A stretch of DNA of 64,000 nucleotides from Laburnicola sp. R22_1 (Eukaryota > Ascomycota > Dothideomycetes > Pleosporales > Didymosphaeriaceae): positions 434,001 to 498,000 of the forward strand of contig JACONQ010000008.1 in the NCBI GenBank assembly GCA_014281115.1, in the 5' to 3' direction. The position numbers and the translations under genes were made by a program. A model generated the notes under the pieces. The model saw only the letters and a list, made by a program, of their open reading frames with translations. It had not been told where the DNA came from and did not search any database. Shown here one piece after another: positions 23,468 to 34,714 of the stretch; positions within the stretch are counted from its first letter, which is position 1, and each line of letters opens with the position of its first letter.

Positions 23468-26197
23468 TCAATGATCAGTAAATGCACCACCCCGCAGAAA
23501 GATCCTCTTCGTACCGCCCACTTTGCCCAAGTCTCCAAAATCCTGCTGCCCCTGTCCCTTCCCCCTCACACTCGTGCGACTCTCGCTCCTGCTCTCGTTT
23601 CTCTCGTTCGGAGCCTGCGTCTGCAGCGTATGCGTCGGTGGCAGATTGCCGCTCACGCTGCGCGCTTGCTTCATCATACCTTCTATCCACTCCAACTTGT
23701 CCGTGCTCAGATCCATCTTCTTGGACTTGGGGCCCGCGAGGCCGACTTCGTCGCCCTGCCAGGAGCGGCGCGAGGAGTCGGTCGAAGGCGTAGAGTGCTC
23801 GTTGCTACCGGGCGGTGTGGGTGAGAAGTTGGGCATAGGTGGGGGCGCTTCCGCCGTAGCCATGGCGGATCTAGTAGGCGGTCTGACCGGCGTGGTGTTG
23901 GGACTGGGGACGTGGGTTCCGCCGCTGACACGTCTGTCACGCTTGCTCATCGCGCTTTCAGGTCGTAGCGGCTCCGTGCTGCCCTTCACCTCTAGGCCTA
24001 AAATTTCGAACTGCCCGTTGCTGGCTGTTCGACGGCCGTGATGTTCAGCGTACTGTCGTAAGTACTCACCGAGGTCGGCCCAGCCGCCTCCGACGCGGAC
24101 CATAACACGCTCGCCGTTCTCTCCTACGCGGCGAATGAAAAGCTTGAGAGGATGTTCTTTGCCAGGCTGGGTAAGGTGATACATGCGGATATCGTTGTCG
24201 CTTCTCAGCGACGCTGCCGACTTCCTGCCTGAAAGAATGCTAGCTGAGTCGGAATCTGGCTTCACGGGCGACAAAGTAAGCTCGGGAGATTTCATGCCGC
24301 TGACTGAACGTGCAGCACGGAGATATCCCTTACTACCTTTGTTAGTCACGCCGCGTGAGGCCTTGGGATCCCGAACATCAGCTCCATTGCTGGATGTGAG
24401 GCGAATGTGAGCAGGAATCGTGGTGAGAATGTCGGAGATTTTTCGCTCTAGGTCGTCAACGCTGTTAGGAGATTTGTGGGAGAATTGTGTCGGTGGCCAC
24501 GGTGGGGTACTTTCGACGGTCAGGTTGGTAGCGTTCTTTCGCCGTTTGGTCATCGCTGCATTTAAAGCAGGGCGAGGCGCTCTCACAGTCGCAGCTCGGT
24601 TGGTAGCATTGCGTACAGAGGGAGACTGATCGATGGCACTTGGTGGGCTTGATGTGTACGAGATTGCTGAGGAGATGGACTCCATGCTTTCACGGCGTGA
24701 TCGTGGGGTTTGCGGTCGGTCTAAGGATGCGTCCGTGTGCTCTTCGCTGGTGGCAATGACCTGCGAGTCGGCAAAGCTTGCTGTCTCAAAGTTGTCCTCC
24801 TCGATCTCATTGTGCACAACCGTGTCAAGCGTGTCACCCTCGTCAAAAACAGAGTCCCCATCGGTGCTGTCCGGCTCAATTTCTGCATAGTGTGGCGTCT
24901 CGTTTATGGCCGTGTCTGGCGATGGCTTAGACGCGGTAAGAACGGTGGACGCGGCAGAAGCGCTAGGGACCGCAGGTTTGAATGCAGTAACGGATCGCAC
25001 TAATACAGGTTTATCGTCTTCTAAGGCGGGTACGGGATCGCTGGTCATGGGTACTTCAGAAGGACTGTTGTTCTGGGGGATGGATGTGATAGCGTCGGAA
25101 TGCGGGACAGACACACGGGAATCGCCCTTCCCGGTCATAGAGCCGGCATGCCGCCGCACGTCGAACTCAATCATTCTTCTGCGAGACTCCCGTGTCCATC
25201 GCCCGAAATCGCCATCTACGTCTTCAAAAGTGTCGATCCAACCATCCGGCAAGCGGTCCTCGCGTCCTTCCAGCGTATCCAGCATTCCATCCAAACGTCG
25301 TCCCAGGTCAGCGACTCTACCTCGCATGACACCAGCAATTGTATCCACCGTCTTCCTCCACGTATCGAATGCAGCATCGGATCCATCCTCCGGTGGAGCA
25401 AGAGCTTCCCAGCCGAGTCGCATGGCTTTCTGGGCGGTCTTGAGGTCGTCGAGGTAGCGAGGGGCTTCGCGGAGCACCGTCACACGTGCGGTCCACGTGG
25501 TAAGCCGCTCCTTCAGCTGAAAGTGATGTGGTAGGGCTGAGATGAGCGTCTGCGTAATGAGAAAGTTGAAATCGTCCAGAGGCTTGTAGTTGTTACGAGT
25601 CGCTTCGTAGCCGGCCGACGGTGGCCGCGACCTGGTGCCGGGATGCATATCCAGCACATGGCCCTTGAGCTCCTCCACGTCCAGCGTTATCAGCTCGTCG
25701 CTGATCTCGTCCAGGCGGGCTTCGTGGGCCTCGACCTCAACCGAGAGCAGCGAGCCCCAGTATTCGAGCGGCGGCAGTTGGTCGGCAGCCTCCACATCCT
25801 TAATGTGCTCCTGGATGCGCATCTGCAGGCTCTTCCGCCGCTGCTGCCGGTATTGCTCGCTGGGCTGTTCGAAAGAGCTCGTCCACCCCCACTGCCCAAT
25901 TTCATCGCACCAGTTCTTCAGCCGCTGCGCTGCCTTGGCCACGCGCGCGCCCAGGTCCCTCTCGGCGGGCGTCAGCGCCTCGATGCACGCGAAAATCTTG
26001 TATTCGTCCCGACTGGTGTCGTACGGCATCGGCCGCTGGGTGAAGGCTCGCAGCGTGGTGCTGGGTGACAAGTCGCGCAGGTGGCTTTCGTCGGAACTGG
26101 CCAGCGTGCGGCCTCTACGGCCTCCTGGCGACATGGTGGGCGAAGGAGGACGGTGGGGCGATATGGGCGCCAGGAGACGCGGTGGGCTGGACAACAT
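23468..26197 (-). CDS. GAR (Gas2-related) domain protein, putative cytoskeletal linker
   Basis: Single-exon gene of 909 aa, starting at the first in-frame ATG (26197); the frame stays open further upstream but only with a TTG. The N-terminal half (residues about 25-360) is rich in Glu/Arg/Leu and predicted helical or coiled. A low-complexity Ser/Pro/Thr region follows. Near residues 665-735 lies a segment with 'KLFIRRVGENGERVMVRVGGGW' features ('MVRVGGGWADL', 'EYLRQYAEHH'), the hallmark of the GAR domain that in animal Gas2/spectraplakins binds microtubules. The C-terminal 190 residues are disordered. A role in microtubule or cortical cytoskeleton organisation is inferred from the domain only. 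It is the first intact gene beside the mutated repeat block, and its sequence shows no trace of that mutation. Confidence 0.85.
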   Translation of the reverse strand: MLSSPPRLLAPISPHRPPSPTMSPGGRRGRTLASSDESHLRDLSPSTTLRAFTQRPMPYDTSRDEYKIFACIEALTPAERDLGARVAKAAQRLKNWCDEIGQWGWTSSFEQPSEQYRQQRRKSLQMRIQEHIKDVEAADQLPPLEYWGSLLSVEVEAHEARLDEISDELITLDVEELKGHVLDMHPGTRSRPPSAGYEATRNNYKPLDDFNFLITQTLISALPHHFQLKERLTTWTARVTVLREAPRYLDDLKTAQKAMRLGWEALAPPEDGSDAAFDTWRKTVDTIAGVMRGRVADLGRRLDGMLDTLEGREDRLPDGWIDTFEDVDGDFGRWTRESRRRMIEFDVRRHAGSMTGKGDSRVSVPHSDAITSIPQNNSPSEVPMTSDPVPALEDDKPVLVRSVTAFKPAVPSASAASTVLTASKPSPDTAINETPHYAEIEPDSTDGDSVFDEGDTLDTVVHNEIEEDNFETASFADSQVIATSEEHTDASLDRPQTPRSRRESMESISSAISYTSSPPSAIDQSPSVRNATNRAATVRAPRPALNAAMTKRRKNATNLTVESTPPWPPTQFSHKSPNSVDDLERKISDILTTIPAHIRLTSSNGADVRDPKASRGVTNKGSKGYLRAARSVSGMKSPELTLSPVKPDSDSASILSGRKSAASLRSDNDIRMYHLTQPGKEHPLKLFIRRVGENGERVMVRVGGGWADLGEYLRQYAEHHGRRTASNGQFEILGLEVKGSTEPLRPESAMSKRDRRVSGGTHVPSPNTTPVRPPTRSAMATAEAPPPMPNFSPTPPGSNEHSTPSTDSSRRSWQGDEVGLAGPKSKKMDLSTDKLEWIEGMMKQARSVSGNLPPTHTLQTQAPNERNESRSESRTSVRGKGQGQQDFGDLGKVGGTKRIFLRGGAFTDH

Positions 26198-27073
26198 GGT
26201 GACGACGGTGAGGAAGGCGCAATCGGGACATGTAGGCAGGCGCGAAGGGCAATCGACAGGCGCGACAGGCGCGACCGGCGGCGATGGCAAACGTGTTGTT
26301 GCTGCTATTGCTGTGAATGGTTAGTAGTTAGTACACACGTCTGACACTCGTGGAGACGTGCCCGCGGGAGGCTGCTGAACGGTTTGTTTATCTGCAATAC
26401 AAAATACATGACCGACTCATAAAAGAACGCTAGCCTAGACAAGTCGCTAAACGGGCGTAATTCATCCGCCAGCGAACATGTCCACCGACACCTGACTTGC
26501 TCCTCACCGGCACCTGGGCGCCAACGACTTCTACGCCGGTCTATCCGTGGGCTTGGAACACTGTGCCTTCGTGCATCACACTATTCTCACAAACGACCTG
26601 CGGACCATACCATACCTCTAGTCTGTTGTTTTAATTCTACCGCTTCCCCTCCGCCATGAACCATCTGTCACGGCGACCACGACGAGCTGTTGCAAGCTAC
26701 GTCCGAAATGCCTCCAGCCCCGACACAGAGGACGGCCTCGCTGCGGCGTAATGATTGCCCTATCTCGAGCCCGGAATCTTCTGCGCGTACCGAGCTACCC
26801 CACCGCGTGTCTTTCTCGCCAAGCGATAGGAAGCAGCTTCACCCCACAAAGCATTCTTCCCACCTGCCCGATGCAGGATGAACGTTGCCCTTTAGCTACA
26901 CAGGCCCTGCCTATATGCAGAAGATGCGTGCTTTACGGCGTCGATTACGTCGTCTGCTCTACCGGTAGAGCAGGACTTGAAGTCACCTTGCCGAACCAGC
27001 CGTTGTTGGTTGTACTTAAATACCACCTTAATCCTTCGACCTGGTCTTTGTGTACCGGCTCGTAACCTTCATC
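26198..27073. other. Divergent intergenic region between the GAR gene and the M28 peptidase gene
   Basis: 876 bp of normal composition, expected to hold both promoters. A TATA-like 'gtacttaaatacc' lies at about 27012-27024, some 50 bp before the peptidase ATG. Short open frames (for example 26690-26881) lack support. No RNA gene recognised. Confidence 0.5.
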
Positions 27074-29511
27074 ATGAATGTGTTGATATTTCTTGCCGCC
27101 GCCATTGGCACCCAGGCTTGCCAGCGCGAGATTACCTTCCGGCATCTACATAATCACGCAAAGAGACAGAGTACGAATGTCACCTTTCCGCCCATGTTAA
27201 GCGAGCATGAGCAGATATTGGTCAATTCGTTCGACAACACATCCATCTCGACCTGGTCATATTACTACAGTAAGCTCGCGCTGTACACACACGACCTCTG
27301 CTGACAGTCTCGTAGCGTAAGTGGGCGTCCGGCTGCGCGATGCAAACCATGTGCTCACCTTCTCCCCATCTAGACATGGAGCGCATCTTGGCGGCACGAA
27401 CCGCACAATGGCTCAATGGACGGCCGATCGATGGGCTGAGTATGGATTCGCATCGAGGCTTGACGAATACTGTGAGCTTGCCCTGGCTGTTACCCGGTTT
27501 GACCGCTGACAGAGCAGACGTCTATCTGAATTACCCCGTCTCACATTCTTTGACCCTTACATATGCCAATGGCAGCAAGTTCGAAGCATCCCTTGACGAA
27601 GAAGTCTTGGAAGAAGATAGTAGTGAGTATTCCTGAGTTAACTCCAAGATTTCCGCTGACTATATGCTATCAGCCACCAGCTATCCCAACCGGATTCCAA
27701 CATTTCATGGTTACTCGGCTAGCGGCAATGTGTCTGCCGAATATGTCTATGTCGGAAGGGGTCAGCAGGTAGATTTCAATCGTCTCATTGCACTCGGCGT
27801 AGAGCTCGAGGGGAAGATCGCTCTTTCAAAATATGGTGGGCCCGTCCGAGGCCTGAAGGTCAAGAATGCTCAAGAGCATGGTATGATCGGCGTAGTCATT
27901 TTCACGGACCCTGGCGATGACGGCAATATCACCGAAGCCAAAGGATATGCTGCCTACCCCGACGGCCCTGCGCGCAACCCGACCAGTGTGCAGAGAGGTA
28001 GTGTGCAATTCATCTCATCTTACTGTGGAGATCCTACAACCCCCGGCTACGCGTCCAAGAAGGACTCGCCACGTGCAGACAAGAGTGACAATATTCCTCG
28101 CATTCCGTCTCTGCCAGTATCCTGGCTAGATGCGCAACCAATTCTGCAAGCTCTTAATGGACATGGAACGAGCGGCGCTGATGTCAATCGTACAAGATGG
28201 GTCGGGGAGATCCCTGGGGTTGACTATAGCACTGGTGTAGGCTCTGGAGCGAGCTTGTCTTTATCCAACGTTATGGAGGGAAACTATACCTCGGTTTGGG
28301 ACGCTATAGGCATCATCAACGGAACAAACGAGGACGAGGTTGTTATCATTGGCAGTAAGTAACCCAGAGACGTGAAATTTCTTTTATTGACTTGAAACTT
28401 CAGACCACAGAGATGCGTGGATTGTCGGTGGAGCCGCTGATCCAAATTCGGGTTCTGCAGTATTGGTCGAGCTTGCCAAAGCTTTTGGGAAACTGATGGA
28501 GACAGGATGGAAGCCTACACGAACTATCATACTCGCGTCTTGGGACGCTGAAGAGTACGGTATGATCGGAAGGTACGCTACGCAACCCTCCTGAGCCTTC
28601 GTGACCCAGAGCTAACAATCACTAGCGTGGAATGGGTTGAAGAGTACGTGCCGTGGTTGAAAACGGCCGCTGTCTCCTACCTGAACATCGACACCGCCGT
28701 CTCCGGCCCCTGGCCCGGTATAGCCGCAACGCCCGATCTTCACGCCATCGCCATCGAAACCATGAAGAAAGTAATCTTCCCCGTTCCCGGCTCGCCCTCC
28801 CAGACCATGTACGACGTCTGGCAAAACGTCAGCGGCGTAGTCGGCGTCCTAGGCAGCGGAAGCGACTACACTGCGTTCGTGCACCAACCCGGCGTGGCCG
28901 CCATCGACATGGGCGCCGACGCCAGCGTAGACGACCCCATCTACCACTACCATTCCAGCTACGATTCTTACCACTGGATGGCCACGTGGGGCGACCCCGG
29001 TTTCCACACCCACAAAGCAATGGGCCAGTACCTATCGCTGCTCGCATACCACCTAGCCTCGGATCCTGTCCTCCCCCTCGAACCAGCAGACTACATTTCA
29101 GAGCTAAATACCTACCTCTCCGACCTCAATACCACCATCGCCTCCGCCAACAACGGCACCCTCGACGTCTCCCCCCTCACGTCCGCGATATCCACCTTCT
29201 CTGCGTCGGCGCACGAATTCAACACCCTCCGGCAGCATGCTGTTTCCACGAATGACAGCGCTCTCATTACGGTGGTCAACCACAAGGCGCGCGATTTTAG
29301 CCGCGGCTTCGTCAGCCAGGGGGGCTTGCCTGGTAGGGAGTTCTATCAGCATTTGATTTTTGCGCCGGGCCTGGATACTGGGTATGCGCCTGTGACGCTT
29401 CCCGGTGTGACTGAAAGTATTGAGTTGAGGGGGGATTTTGGGGCTGCGCAGGAGTGGGTGGGCAAGACGGCGGAGGCGATTTTGGTGGCGGCGGCGATTT
29501 TGGCGACGTAG
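27074..29511 (+). CDS. Secreted M28B metallopeptidase, glutamate carboxypeptidase II-like
   Basis: Proposed exons: 27074-27269, 27316 (one base), 27374-27471, 27518-27622, 27674-28354, 28404-28572 and 28626-29511, giving 711 aa, the usual length of the family. A signal peptide (residues 1 to about 17, [15 protein letters not shown]) indicates entry to the secretory pathway. A PA domain spans roughly residues 140-330. The peptidase core has the two-zinc ligand set: 'NHRDAW' (His), 'GAADPNSG' (Asp), 'WDAEEYG' (catalytic Glu plus ligand Glu), 'NIDTAVSG' and 'YHSSYD' (His). A transferrin-receptor-like dimerisation domain forms the C-terminus. It should remove C-terminal residues from peptides outside the cell or in the vacuole. 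The one-base exon is required to restore the family segment YYYTHG; without it the frame is lost. An alternative is a single intron ending at 27321, which would add about 17 residues. Confidence 0.9.
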
Positions 29512-30150
29512 TGTAGTATGAAGGGGTGTGAGCGGGGTTGTAGCTGTAGTTGTAGTTGTAGTTGTAGTGAAAGCGGGTGTGGTGTTGGGAAGGGGATGGG
29601 GGTGCTACCTAGCATGTAGGTGGTAGTGACGCAGCACTCACTCACTCGACGGACGTTATTTATAATGTCAAATGAATGAATGATGTATTTGCCCTGCGCT
29701 GGGGAAATAGGAAATAAAAAAATAAGAAGTAATCAGGTCAATGAAGTATGGTTGTGTTTGTTGTATTTCAATAATATTGCTTTAGGCCGTTTCCCTTGCC
29801 GCCATCCTTCGCATCTAGGTGGCTAGTTATCCTATCCCAATCTATCCCATGCATGCATGCATGCCAACCTCCTATCATACAACACAGCCGTTCAAAACCG
29901 CCGACTAGCCTGGATGACGGGCCTAGGTGCCCTGCCTACGTGTATTACAGCTCCCCTTCCTCCTCTCCGTTGCTTCGCGCCCAAGTCAAGTCAAGTCAAC
30001 CCGAGCACAGCCAAACCATGTGAAAACGCACAAATGAAAAAACCGTCGTCTGTGGACATACATGCATCGTGTCATAAAGAGCGTTCAAGCAAGTCAAGTC
30101 AAGTCAAAAAAAAAGATCAAAAAAAGAAACTCCTCGCACTAGCACCAGCC
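29512..30150. other. Convergent intergenic region with microsatellites
   Basis: Probable 3' UTRs of the flanking genes. It contains a 'gtagtt' hexamer array (29535-29565), 'atgcatgcatgcatgcc' (29849-29866) and two 'caagtcaagtcaagtca' arrays (about 29982-29999 and 30088-30106). No gene supported. Confidence 0.5.
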
Positions 30151-31932
30151 CTAGCTAGCACCCCTACCCGTCGTGGTCTTCCCACGCCAAAAGTCGAGCG
30201 GCGCAGGCACCAAGTCAGGAGACGGCGGTGCGCTGTCCCTATCGCTGTCCGTGTCCCTGTGCCTGTCCTCCTGCGGTAGGGGTGGTACACCACTCTGCGT
30301 CTGCGGTGCACTCTGCGGTCCCAACCCCGGCAGCGGCGTAATAGGCAGCGGCTTATGAAACAGACGAATGCGGCGTGTAGACGATGGCGGCTGCGGGCTG
30401 AAATTGTGCGTGTCATCTTCATCTGTAGGGCTGAAGAGGGCGCTGTGTTCAGGGAGAACGGGGAGTTTGGGGGTTGAAGGCGACATGTGGAGGGGGTGTT
30501 GATGGGCCTGGGTCGGGGCCTGGGGGTGCGGATGCGGGTGGCAGGCGTAGGGAGGGAGCGAGACTCCGTGCGGCGTGTGGAGGGGGTGTAGCTCGTGGTC
30601 TTGATCTTGCTGTGCCTGTTGGTCGTGCGAGGACGAGGGTGTGCGGCTGGTGTTGCTGAGCGTACGCATGTGGCTTGTTTTACTGCCGATGCGGAAGTCC
30701 GATTTCGAGAAGAGGGAATGGCGGATGGACGCGCTGTCCGCCCGCGAGGGGTTAGGTCGCGCGGCCGCGCTGGGTGTTGTGGGGGTAAAAGGGAGGCTTG
30801 CGGCGCTGGCGGAGCGGGAGTGTGGTGGTTTGTGGGTGAGGGTCGCGGTGTAGGGGCGGGTGGTGCTTGCCGATGGGTTGCGCAGGTGCTTCGGGTGCTC
30901 TTCGTCGTATTGTTTGCGCTTGAGGTTGGTGTATTGCGAGGAGGGGTCGGGGAAGTAGGCGGGCAGGGCGGCGGCGAGGAGGGGACGCATGGAGGGGAGG
31001 CAGGCGCAGATTATGCCAACGTTGGCTTCAATGGCGGAGAGCATGGCGGCTGGGGGGTTGTCGTAGGTGGGGTCGGGGGAGTTTGCGATGGAGACGAGCG
31101 TTTGGAGGCGCACGATGGAGACGACGCAGACGCTGAGGGTTGGGGGTTAGTGTGTTGTCGGGAGGATTTGTGTGGGGAGATGGGACTTACAGGCCTCCGA
31201 TGCCGAAGATCACCATGAGCGCTCGCTTTTGTCGGTCGGGTATGCTGAGGGTTCGTAGGACGGCCATGGGGAGAAAGAGTATGATGAGGTCTTGGGCGAT
31301 GTTTACGCTTGCGTTCGAGAACCAGATGGCTTCTTGGTTGAGGCATTTTCCGTTGGCGATGCTCTTGTCCCAGAAGAAGGCGACTGGGAAGCATAGAAAT
31401 ATGTTGCCGAGACAGGTCCACAGGCCGTACACGGCGATAAATCCCAAAGTGATACGGCACGCCATCTGAAAGCGAGGGACTGGGAACACGCGCAGGTACT
31501 GCGTCAGGACGGAGATCTTGGTGGCTGTGAGAGCGAGGTTGTACATCCAGATGCTGGCCCAGAAAGCCTGAAGGAGTGGTTAGTTACGGATGTGGTTGAT
31601 GTAGCGATGCTTTTACCTTGAGCGCATCCACCATCATGAGCGGCGTCAATTCTTCTATGTGTAAACCCAGGCCGTTTTGAACTTGAAGCGCAATAGTGAC
31701 CGTCAGGCCAATTGACAAAATCTTCCACGTGGATTAGCTGCTGCACTGTAAAAGTACCTCGTGCCACTGTACTTACCATGGCGAATGAAATCCAGACATC
31801 CTCAGCGCCTGTCTTGTGAAGAAGCACCCCGCGGGTGAACAATCGCATAAAAACGACAAGGCCAGCAATAAGTGAAAACACTAGGACAACGACGTTGAGC
31901 GTCGTCTGACCCATGCCAGCTGTTAAGTCCAT
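30151..31932 (-). CDS. Fungal rhodopsin-domain seven-helix membrane protein (Pth11/SatP-like family)
   Basis: Exons on the minus strand: 31932-31777, 31721-31617, 31567-31191 and 31132-30151, total 539 aa. All introns are GT-AG. The N-terminal 270 residues carry seven hydrophobic segments: TM1 '[18 protein letters not shown]', then the '[10 protein letters not shown]' turn, '[18 protein letters not shown]' and so on. Family features are '[18 protein letters not shown]', 'CFPVAFFWD', '[23 protein letters not shown]' and '[20 protein letters not shown]'. This matches the large fungal rhodopsin domain family, which includes Pth11-like receptors and uncharacterised membrane proteins; there is no CFEM domain. 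The C-terminal about 270 residues are a Pro/Ser/His-rich cytoplasmic tail. Ligand or function unknown. The start is the ATG after which the first helix follows directly. Confidence 0.88.
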
Positions 31933-33325
31933 TGTGAAGAATATATCCGGTGCCAGCACCTTTCAAGAAAGAAGACGAAAGAGAGCACAACTCCTCATTG
32001 TGGGTAAACCCAGAGGACCATTGAGAAACGTAGAGAAGAGGAGAGGGAAACGAATGGAGGCCCCGACACAGAGGGAGCAGCACCCAGGCGTACGTTTGGC
32101 GGGAGAAAGGGCACGATAAGATAGTCGTGCATGCGGGTAACGAGCCGGTTGATGAAGCAGGTAACCCCTGCGCTGGAACATTTTGTGATCTTGACGTCGA
32201 GACTCGATTGGAGTCATGCACGAGCCTACAACGTTGCCCCTGCAGGAATTGGTGGCGCACTCGGTTGTCCGATGTCGAGGGGCCACACCCGCTTTTTTTG
32301 AGGATTGATCTCGAGCTGTGTGACACTGCGTGCAGGAGATGTGGAATTTAGAAACATTCTCCATATGCCATTGGGAGGCGGTCGGAAACATTGCAAAATA
32401 GAGAGTAGGCACGTTTGAAGCGTTGTGCCTCGTGGCCGCACAGTTCGTTTGGCGCCAATGCTTTCATCGCACGTCGTCAACGTCCAGGAGTGCGGATTAC
32501 GTCAAAGTCTCAAACTGAATCCAAGTGGGTATCCCGGGCGCGAGGTGGTCGGGAACGAGGAGACCCGGCGTGTGTGAAGCCAAAAGCTGCGTGGAATCCA
32601 TTGGGAGAGAAAATGCTGCGCCTCAACGGCCTCTTCGTGCTCGATTCTGTTTCCGCCGCATCCTCGTCCATATTGCTCTCTACTATCGTAGGATCATATT
32701 GCCGCCATTGTGATAGGATTCATGTTTGGCTTCAGACGGCCGTGCTGAGGTTGTGCGGCAGGGAGCGTGTGATCGTCACCAAGCGGGGCAGCCAAAACGC
32801 CCCCCTCACGCCTGAAACGGGACGCACAGACCGGCCCACGATCGCGGCCCAGGCAAGCAATGACCACATCGATCCTCGCGAGGCGGTTTCGGGGCGTCAT
32901 ACGGACGGCCAACAGTGTCTGCTTTGGCAAATCTTGTTCGTTGTCGCCTCCAGGCACCGGGCGCAAGGCTCCTGCAGCTTCAGCAGCTGCCCGTTGACCG
33001 GAGGATTGCTGAGGAAGCATCCTCGTACGTGAATCGTGATACAACAACGAGCGTTTTGTAGCTACGGGGGTAGGGGGCGCCGGCAACAATTTGGCAGGCT
33101 TGGGGCGCGCTACAAACCGGGTTGCCGTTGGCATGATGGGGAAGTTTGAAATTTCATGGAGAAACCTCGGGGTTCTTATCGTAAAAATATCGTAAACTCG
33201 TTTGGTACAGTGACAGTCAATGCCTTCAAGCTTATGCCTACACAAGAGAAAGAGAGAAGACCTTCCTACTTCTACTTCTCAAACCGCGTATCCTTCCATT
33301 CTCGCACTCTGCTCTGTGCTCAACC
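31933..33325. other. Long intergenic region upstream of the rhodopsin-family gene
   Basis: 1.39 kb of normal composition. It should hold the rhodopsin-gene promoter and the 3' UTR of the fasciclin gene. Open frames exist (for example an ATG frame 33134-32694 on minus, 146 codons), but they have no recognisable domain or supporting intron signals, so I call no gene. Confidence 0.4.
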
Positions 33326-34714
33326 CTACAGTTCCAAGTTGTCGCCGACGAATGGGTTCAGCCTCTCCTTGAATTCCTCGACGCTTAGTTCCTCGCCAGT
33401 CCAGTAAGCTTGCTTTCCTCCCTGCGTCTTGGGTGGGATCAGCACATCAGACACAACCTGGATAACGCCATCACTAGCAATGCCGTCGTGAGTCGTCACC
33501 CGGGAGAAGCCGTTGATCCTGATTTCGACAAATGGTCCATATGCCGCGCTGTCGACTGACAGGTACTTGTTCTTGAGGACGGTAGGCAGATCAACGTGGA
33601 AAGTACGTGGGTTGGTGGTGATCTCGCTATCATTGTGGCCGTCTTTGGACTGGTCATAGAAGGCATCCGAGTACAATGTCCGGTCCACAACTATGTGATA
33701 CTCGAGCAGAGGCTTGAGGTACTTGAGGCCGAATTTACTGAATAGGAACGCGTTGACCTTGGGGCCGAGCTTCTTGAACGCGACGTTCGAAGGCGCGAAT
33801 AGAGTTCCGCCTTTGTGGGGGTAGTCGGTGCTGTTCATTTTCTCCAACAGTCCAGTCTTGGCGAGACCCAGTTCCAAGGTGCTGAACTCACCAGGGAGGA
33901 GATCTAGGATTGAGACGACCTGCGGTGGAGGGACTAGAAGCGAATCGATGCCGTGGATGACGCCGTTCGTTCCGAAGATGTTCACTGCGACGAGCTTGCT
34001 GTAGAAATTGATAGTAGGGCCTTTCAGGGTCACACGAACCGTGAGACGCTGTTTGTGTGCTAGGTTCTTGGGTTCGAAAAGTGTAGGGATTGTGTAAGAG
34101 TGCAAGACTCGGCTAGCCGGGTAGAAGTCACCGCTGATATGGTACAGCAGAATCTTCTCTAGGACTTCCTTGGATGGGTGCTTGCCGTGTTTGGGGATCT
34201 TTTCAAAGGCCTCGTCGATGGGTGCGAATACGGTATAGTTCGCCTCGGTGCTGTTCAGCTTGTCGACAAGGTCTGGGAAATCGGACAGCAGCTTAGCCAG
34301 CTTCGTCGTGTATTTGCTCTTGCTGATCAGTTCGTATATTGTTTGATTCGGCTTGTCGTGGTGTGGAGGATGATGCGGCCGCCCATGATGGGGTGGGCCA
34401 TGATGAGGTGGTTCCTCATGCGGAGGATGGTGAGGATGATCCTCAAACTCCTCGAAGGGAGAACTTTTTAACCAGGACTCTACGTCGTAACCTGTTTCAT
34501 GGATCTTGTGGTACGACTTGTCGCCCATGTCCTTGACGCTGTCGACGGCCTTCGCGAATGCATCGTTAAAGACATGCTGGGTCTTTTCGAAAAGACTTTC
34601 GGTCCGATCGAGGACCTGTCTTCCGGTCTTTTCAATGTTTGCGAAGACGTCGGCTTCGGTGATGACCAGGGCAGACGCAAGAGGGAGCAACGGCAGCACG
34701 TGGTTGAACTTCAT
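33326..34714 (-). CDS. Secreted protein with two fasciclin (FAS1) domains
   Basis: Single exon, 462 aa from the ATG at 34714. Residues 1 to about 16 are a signal peptide (MKFNHVLPLLPLASALV). After a helical stretch (about 25-90) comes a His/Pro-rich segment (about 92-122, many HHPP/HHG units). Two FAS1 repeats follow. The first, about 124-268, has 'NQTIYELISKS' at its start, the H1 motif 'YTVFAPIDEAFEKIP' and the 'NGVIHGIDSLL' H2 motif. The second, about 270-432, has 'GTLFAPSNVAFKKLG', 'EYHIVVDRTLYSDAFY' and 'DGVIQVVSDVLIPP'. FAS1 domains mediate adhesion or wall association. N-glycosylation sites NST and NYT are present. No GPI-type C-terminus is visible, so it is probably soluble or wall-bound. 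Confidence 0.9.
   Translation of the reverse strand: MKFNHVLPLLPLASALVITEADVFANIEKTGRQVLDRTESLFEKTQHVFNDAFAKAVDSVKDMGDKSYHKIHETGYDVESWLKSSPFEEFEDHPHHPPHEEPPHHGPPHHGRPHHPPHHDKPNQTIYELISKSKYTTKLAKLLSDFPDLVDKLNSTEANYTVFAPIDEAFEKIPKHGKHPSKEVLEKILLYHISGDFYPASRVLHSYTIPTLFEPKNLAHKQRLTVRVTLKGPTINFYSKLVAVNIFGTNGVIHGIDSLLVPPPQVVSILDLLPGEFSTLELGLAKTGLLEKMNSTDYPHKGGTLFAPSNVAFKKLGPKVNAFLFSKFGLKYLKPLLEYHIVVDRTLYSDAFYDQSKDGHNDSEITTNPRTFHVDLPTVLKNKYLSVDSAAYGPFVEIRINGFSRVTTHDGIASDGVIQVVSDVLIPPKTQGGKQAYWTGEELSVEEFKERLNPFVGDNLEL

Noticed and set aside
23482..26344. Several open frames on plus opposite the GAR gene, up to 229 codons
   Set aside because: They mirror the GC-rich coding strand of the GAR gene; arginine/serine-rich translations without domains, antisense shadows.
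28653..29255. 200-codon arginine-rich frame on plus inside the M28 gene
   Set aside because: Overlaps the peptidase exon that carries zinc ligands in another frame; a shadow.
32694..33134. Minus-strand ATG frame of 146 codons (MPTATRFVARPKPAK...)
   Set aside because: The N-terminus looks basic and could be a targeting sequence, but there is no recognisable domain, no intron support and low-complexity continuation. I could not support a gene.
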